In this document: one piece after another, positions 62,933 to 64,000 of the stretch
Layout: the number at the start of each line of letters is the position of its first letter
Numbering within the stretch: the stretch's first letter is position 1
NCBI RefSeq assembly: GCF_003933735.1
Contig: NZ_RSED01000006.1
Coordinates: 124,001-188,000, forward strand
Direction of reading: 5' to 3'
Source of the DNA: Aquabacterium soli
GTDB taxonomy: Bacteria > Pseudomonadota > Gammaproteobacteria > Burkholderiales > Burkholderiaceae_C
DNA length: 64,000 nucleotides
Notes under the pieces: generated by a model
The model's input: only the letters and a program-made list of their open reading frames with translations
Told to the model about the DNA's origin: nothing
Databases searched by the model: none
Position numbers and translations under genes: made by a program

Positions 62933-64000
62933 TCACGCATCTCTGTAACGGGCCATGGCATCACCAATGGTGATCCTCAATGCGTCCAACTCGAGCGGCT
63001 TGCCGATGTGTGCGTCGAAACCGGCTTCCAGGGCCTTCAAGCGATCAGCCTCGCGCGCCATGCCGGAGACCGCGACCATCGGCACGCGGCGCGTCTCTTC
63101 GGCAGCGCGCAACTGCCGGGCAAGCCAGTAGCCATCGCGTTCAGGCATCGCGATGTCGGACACCACCACGTCGAATGTCTCACTGCGCGCGGTGTCCAGC
63201 GCACGCACTGCCGTATTGACGGCCACGACGCTGGCACCCTCCAGCTTGAGCAGATCCGTGAAGGCGCTGAGAAGCAGGAGCTCGTCATCCACCAGCAAAA
63301 TGCGCAAGCCCTCCAGCTGGCGCTGGTCGGCCTGGGGCGTTGTTCCTGCGCTCGCGCCGGCACCAGACAGAGGTAGCCATACATGGAACTGAGACCCGAG
63401 CCCCGGGCCTTCCGAGGTGGCATCGGCCTTTCCACCATGAAGCTCAGCCAGTTGCTTCACGAGGGCCAGGCCAATCCCAAGACCTGTCTTGCTTCGGCTG
63501 GTGCCTGTGTCCACCTGCCGGAACATCTCGAAGATGTCACCGAGCAGCGCCGGCTCGATGCCCACGCCCGAGTCGGCCACGGTCAACTTGGCCATGTCGC
63601 CATCGATCGTCAGGCTCAGCCGGATATCACCACGCAGCGGGGTGAACTTGATGGCGTTGGTCAGCAGGTTCCACACGATCTGCTCGATGCGCACCGGGTC
63701 CACCATGGCAATCAGTGGCTCCGCGAGCTCGGCCTCCAGGGTCTGGCCCTTTGCGGCGAGCTCGGGGCCCACGGCGTCGACGATATTGCGGATCAGTCCC
63801 GGCAGGTCGACCATTGAGGGCGCCAGAACCACCTTGCCCGTGCTGACGCGTGACAGCTCCAGCAGGTCGTTGATGATTTGTGCCTGGCTGGCAACGGCCG
63901 TCTTGATGGCGCCGGCAGCCCGCGCCGCCCTGGGCTCCGCGCTGAAACCAGGCAGCCGCTCAAGCAACTGTGCGCTGACCTGGATGACCGCCAACGGGTT
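62933..64000 (-). CDS. Hybrid sensor histidine kinase (partial, 3' part only)
   Basis: The C-terminal 355 codons of a hybrid kinase that continues beyond the right edge. The first visible residues NPLAVIQVSAQLLE are the end of the H-box helix of HisKA, so the phospho-His itself lies just outside the window. HATPase_c follows (NLLTNAIKF, DSGVGI, KTGLGIGLALVKQL). A receiver domain comes last (ILLVDDELLLLSAF, VVVSDIAMPERDGYW, KPLELDAL). The intact receiver suggests a phosphorelay. It is convergent with the M20 peptidase gene, 46 bases away. Confidence 0.88.
   Translation of the reverse strand, partial: NPLAVIQVSAQLLERLPGFSAEPRAARAAGAIKTAVASQAQIINDLLELSRVSTGKVVLAPSMVDLPGLIRNIVDAVGPELAAKGQTLEAELAEPLIAMVDPVRIEQIVWNLLTNAIKFTPLRGDIRLSLTIDGDMAKLTVADSGVGIEPALLGDIFEMFRQVDTGTSRSKTGLGIGLALVKQLAELHGGKADATSEGPGLGSQFHVWLPLSGAGASAGTTPQADQRQLEGLRILLVDDELLLLSAFTDLLKLEGASVVAVNTAVRALDTARSETFDVVVSDIAMPERDGYWLARQLRAAEETRRVPMVAVSGMAREADRLKALEAGFDAHIGKPLELDALRITIGDAMARYRDA

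Overview
The window is a GC-rich bacterial chromosome segment with no rRNA, tRNA, CRISPR or transposase gene. The mix suggests a betaproteobacterium of the order Burkholderiales, possibly close to Aquabacterium or Leptothrix: two PEP-CTERM proteins, many membrane diguanylate cyclases, a Pseudomonas-type secreted lipase, several acyl-CoA catabolic operons and a cobalamin-riboswitch TonB operon. This placement is inferred from gene content, not from a marker gene.

Layout. 1-2823: the start of a secreted protein, an ABC-2 exporter pair and a MurU-like nucleotidyltransferase. 2854-9568: a polyamine and membrane cluster. It holds speD on + and, converging on it, a minus-strand operon of SPFH-SHOCT protein, DUF4178 zinc-ribbon protein, DUF350 membrane protein, membrane-embedded spermidine synthase and Tat-signal FAD oxidoreductase. 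9730-13870: a small beta-barrel protein, a secreted hypothetical protein, miaB and L-serine dehydratase. 13851-16311: two tandem GGDEF genes. 16372-22913: a minus-strand beta-oxidation operon (acyl-CoA dehydrogenase, thiolase, FadJ-like fusion, CaiB-type CoA transferase, PF10118 protein), divergent from a TetR gene. 23978-26935: a chemoreceptor, a second TetR and a MerR regulator. 27056-35801: acyl-CoA dehydrogenase, then a PECR-like reductase, carboxyltransferase, acyl-CoA dehydrogenase, enoyl-CoA hydratase, biotin carboxylase and BKACE enzyme. The middle four follow the atuCDEF order of acyclic terpene (citronellol/geraniol) degradation. 35921-42668: alpha/beta hydrolase, a second tandem GGDEF pair, lipase, small secreted proteins, SRPBCC protein and AraC regulator. 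43138-44949: a large coiled-coil protein of unknown function. 44980-49169: a cobalamin riboswitch driving two PEP-CTERM proteins and a TonB-dependent receptor. 49227-58878: an FtsH paralogue, DUF899 protein, HD-GYP, MltB-type transglycosylase, stress-type SDR, SulP transporter, CYTH-CHAD protein and a lysine-rich ribbon-helix-helix protein. 58985-64000: hybrid histidine kinase, M20 peptidase and a truncated second hybrid kinase.

How the genes work together. Three near-identical palindromes of the form TTGACGTWWACGTCA lie in the promoters of the first TetR gene, the divergent MerR/acyl-CoA dehydrogenase pair and the carboxylase operon. At the last two the same TAGATT -10 box follows 17 bases later. 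One MerR regulator probably co-controls both acyl-CoA catabolic blocks, with the TetR adding a second layer through GGTAAT-N4-ATTACC sites. The polyamine cluster looks like a membrane-associated module that makes and perhaps oxidises aminopropylated amines at the envelope. The B12 operon looks like an outer-membrane corrinoid uptake locus with two sorted surface proteins as candidate accessory binders.
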